In this document: positions 62,927 to 64,000 of the stretch, piece after piece
How positions within the stretch are numbered: the stretch's first letter is position 1
How the letters are laid out: each line of letters begins with the position of its first letter
Source of the DNA: Aquimonas sp.
GTDB taxonomy: Bacteria > Pseudomonadota > Gammaproteobacteria > Xanthomonadales > Xanthomonadaceae
Assembly: GCA_022241605.1 (NCBI GenBank)
Contig: JAKOMQ010000013.1
Location: 1-64,000, forward strand
DNA: 64,000 nt
Direction of reading: 5' to 3'
Notes under the pieces: model-generated
Told to the model about the DNA's origin: nothing
What the model saw: only the letters and a program-made list of their open reading frames with translations
The model's database searches: none
Position numbers and translations under genes: made by a program

Positions 62927-64000
62927 ATGTCACGACGCCAGCGCAACCGCGAAATCGAAGCCGAAATCATCGACCTGAGCCATGACGGCCGCGGGGTCGC
63001 CAAGCTGGAGGGCAAGACCGCGTTCATCAGTGGCGCACTGGCTGGCGAGCGCGTGCGCGCCCGCATCCACACCAGCAAGAAGAACTTCGACGAAGGCCAT
63101 GTACTGGAGGTGCTGCAGGCCTCGCCGCTGCGCGTCGAGCCCCCCTGCCCCCACTTCGAGATCTGCGGCGGCTGCGCCCTGCAGCACCTGCAGGCCGAGG
63201 CCCAGATCGAAGCCAAGCAGCACATCCTGCTGGAGAACTTCGAGCGCATCGGCCACGTCCGCCCGGGCACGGTGTTGCCACCGCTGGTCGACGAGCCCTG
63301 GGGCTATCGCCGCAAGGCGCGGCTGGGCGTGAAGTGGGTGGCGGCCAAGGAGCGCGCTGTCGTCGGCTTCCGCGAGGCGCTGAAGCCCATGTACATCGCC
63401 GATATCCACAGCTGCCGGGTGCTGGTGCCGCAGGTCGGCGAGCGTATCCACGAGCTGTCGGCGCTGGTGACGGGCATGGACGCGCGCGAGCGCATCGCTC
63501 AGATCGAAGCGGCCGCGGGCGACGATGCCACGGCGCTGGTGTTCCGCCATCTCGATCCGCTGTCCGCCGCCGATACGCAGCGCCTGATCGAGTTCGGCCA
63601 GCGCACCGGCCTGATGATCTACCTGCAGCCCGGCGGCAACGACAGCGTGCACCCGCTGTGGCCGGCCGATGCGGCACTGAGCTTTCGCATCCCGGCGGCG
63701 GACGTCGAGCTGGCCTTCCGTCCGCTGGACTTCGTGCAGGTCAACGCCGGCATGAACCAGCGCATGATCGCGCGCACCCTGCAGATGCTGGACCCGCAGC
63801 CCGGCGAGCGCGTGCTCGATCTGTTCTGTGGGCTGGGTAATTTCACCCTGCCGATCGCGCGGCGCGCAGCATCGGTCGTGGGCGTCGAGGGCGAGGCCGG
63901 CCTGGTGGCACGTGCGCGCGACAACGCCCGCGCCAACGGCATCGACAACGCCGAGTTCTTCGCCGCCGACTTGAGCCAGGACCTGCGCGGCGAAGCCTGG
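62927..64000 (+). CDS. rlmD: 23S rRNA (uracil-1939-C5)-methyltransferase, 5' part (runs off the window)
   Basis: RlmD methylates U1939 of 23S rRNA. The 358 residues present begin with a TRAM domain (IEAEIIDLSHDGRGVAKLEG), followed by the iron-sulfur cysteines CPHFEICGGCALQHL and the fourth in DIHSCRVL, then FVQVNAGMNQRM and the SAM-binding VLDLFCGLGNFTLPIARRA. The catalytic cysteine and C-terminus lie beyond 64000. The start at 62927 is the ATG just before the TRAM domain. Confidence 0.94.
   Translation, partial: MSRRQRNREIEAEIIDLSHDGRGVAKLEGKTAFISGALAGERVRARIHTSKKNFDEGHVLEVLQASPLRVEPPCPHFEICGGCALQHLQAEAQIEAKQHILLENFERIGHVRPGTVLPPLVDEPWGYRRKARLGVKWVAAKERAVVGFREALKPMYIADIHSCRVLVPQVGERIHELSALVTGMDARERIAQIEAAAGDDATALVFRHLDPLSAADTQRLIEFGQRTGLMIYLQPGGNDSVHPLWPADAALSFRIPAADVELAFRPLDFVQVNAGMNQRMIARTLQMLDPQPGERVLDLFCGLGNFTLPIARRAASVVGVEGEAGLVARARDNARANGIDNAEFFAADLSQDLRGEAW

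Overview
The window is GC-rich chromosomal DNA of a gammaproteobacterium, most likely from the Xanthomonadales/Lysobacterales. The main reason is gene order: the run recJ, rpfE, greA, carB, a membrane protein, carA, dapB, then dnaJ, dnaK, grpE, hrcA, recN resembles the xanthomonad chromosome, where recJ-rpfE-greA lies at one end of the rpf cluster. A WxcM-type bifunctional sugar enzyme, a TraB/GumN protein and YaeQ fit the same group. I see no tRNA, rRNA or CRISPR array.

Layout. 1-2.1 kb: one end of an IS3-family element next to an OLD-family nuclease gene in visibly AT-richer DNA, a likely mobile or defence island. 2.4-7.2 kb: a secreted propeller-like protein, purT, an M48 lipoprotein, exported msrB and msrA, and a lone PIN-domain protein. 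7.3-12.3 kb: a compact minus-strand glycan cassette (fdtB-like aminotransferase, GtrB-like glycosyltransferase, WxcM-like isomerase/acyltransferase, and a GtrA domain fused to a multi-pass membrane protein). 12.3-21 kb: a nucleotidase, a flavoprotein, yaeQ, an ice-binding protein with a sorting tail, a Crp/Fnr regulator, a TonB-like unknown and a TraB-family protein. 21.2-23.8 kb: a translationally coupled AAA ATPase (DUF3696), PIN nuclease and RNA ligase, the best candidate here for an undescribed system. 23.9-30.4 kb: proS, an SGNH hydrolase, an S9 peptidase, yebC and a glycine-zipper lipoprotein. 30.6-37.5 kb: a six-gene operon (RDD, SpoIIM-like, DUF4129-like, DUF4350, MoxR ATPase, DUF58) in which almost every junction overlaps. 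37.6-39.4 kb: two tandem Sel1-like paralogues. 39.8-50.0 kb: recJ, rpfE, greA, carB, carA and dapB. 50.2-53.6 kb: a block between dapB and dnaJ with a degenerate pseudouridine synthase, a PRC-barrel protein, an IS630 scar, a 23-residue Arg-rich peptide gene and a RIO kinase. 53.7-58.8 kb: the heat-shock operon. 58.9-64 kb: recN, greB, a rhomboid protease and the start of rlmD.

Three families of short non-coding repeats run through the window. Family 1 (about 180 bp, imperfect terminal inverted repeats, five copies plus remnants) is notable because in every copy the stop codon of a neighbouring gene lies inside the repeat end. Family 2 (about 165 bp, two copies) does the same at one gene. Family 3 is a GGGAATCGGG-type inverted repeat that fills the dnaK-dnaJ gap.

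Gene functions are assigned from recognisable motifs and family knowledge without database searches. Start sites were chosen by motif position, ribosome-binding sites and gene overlaps.
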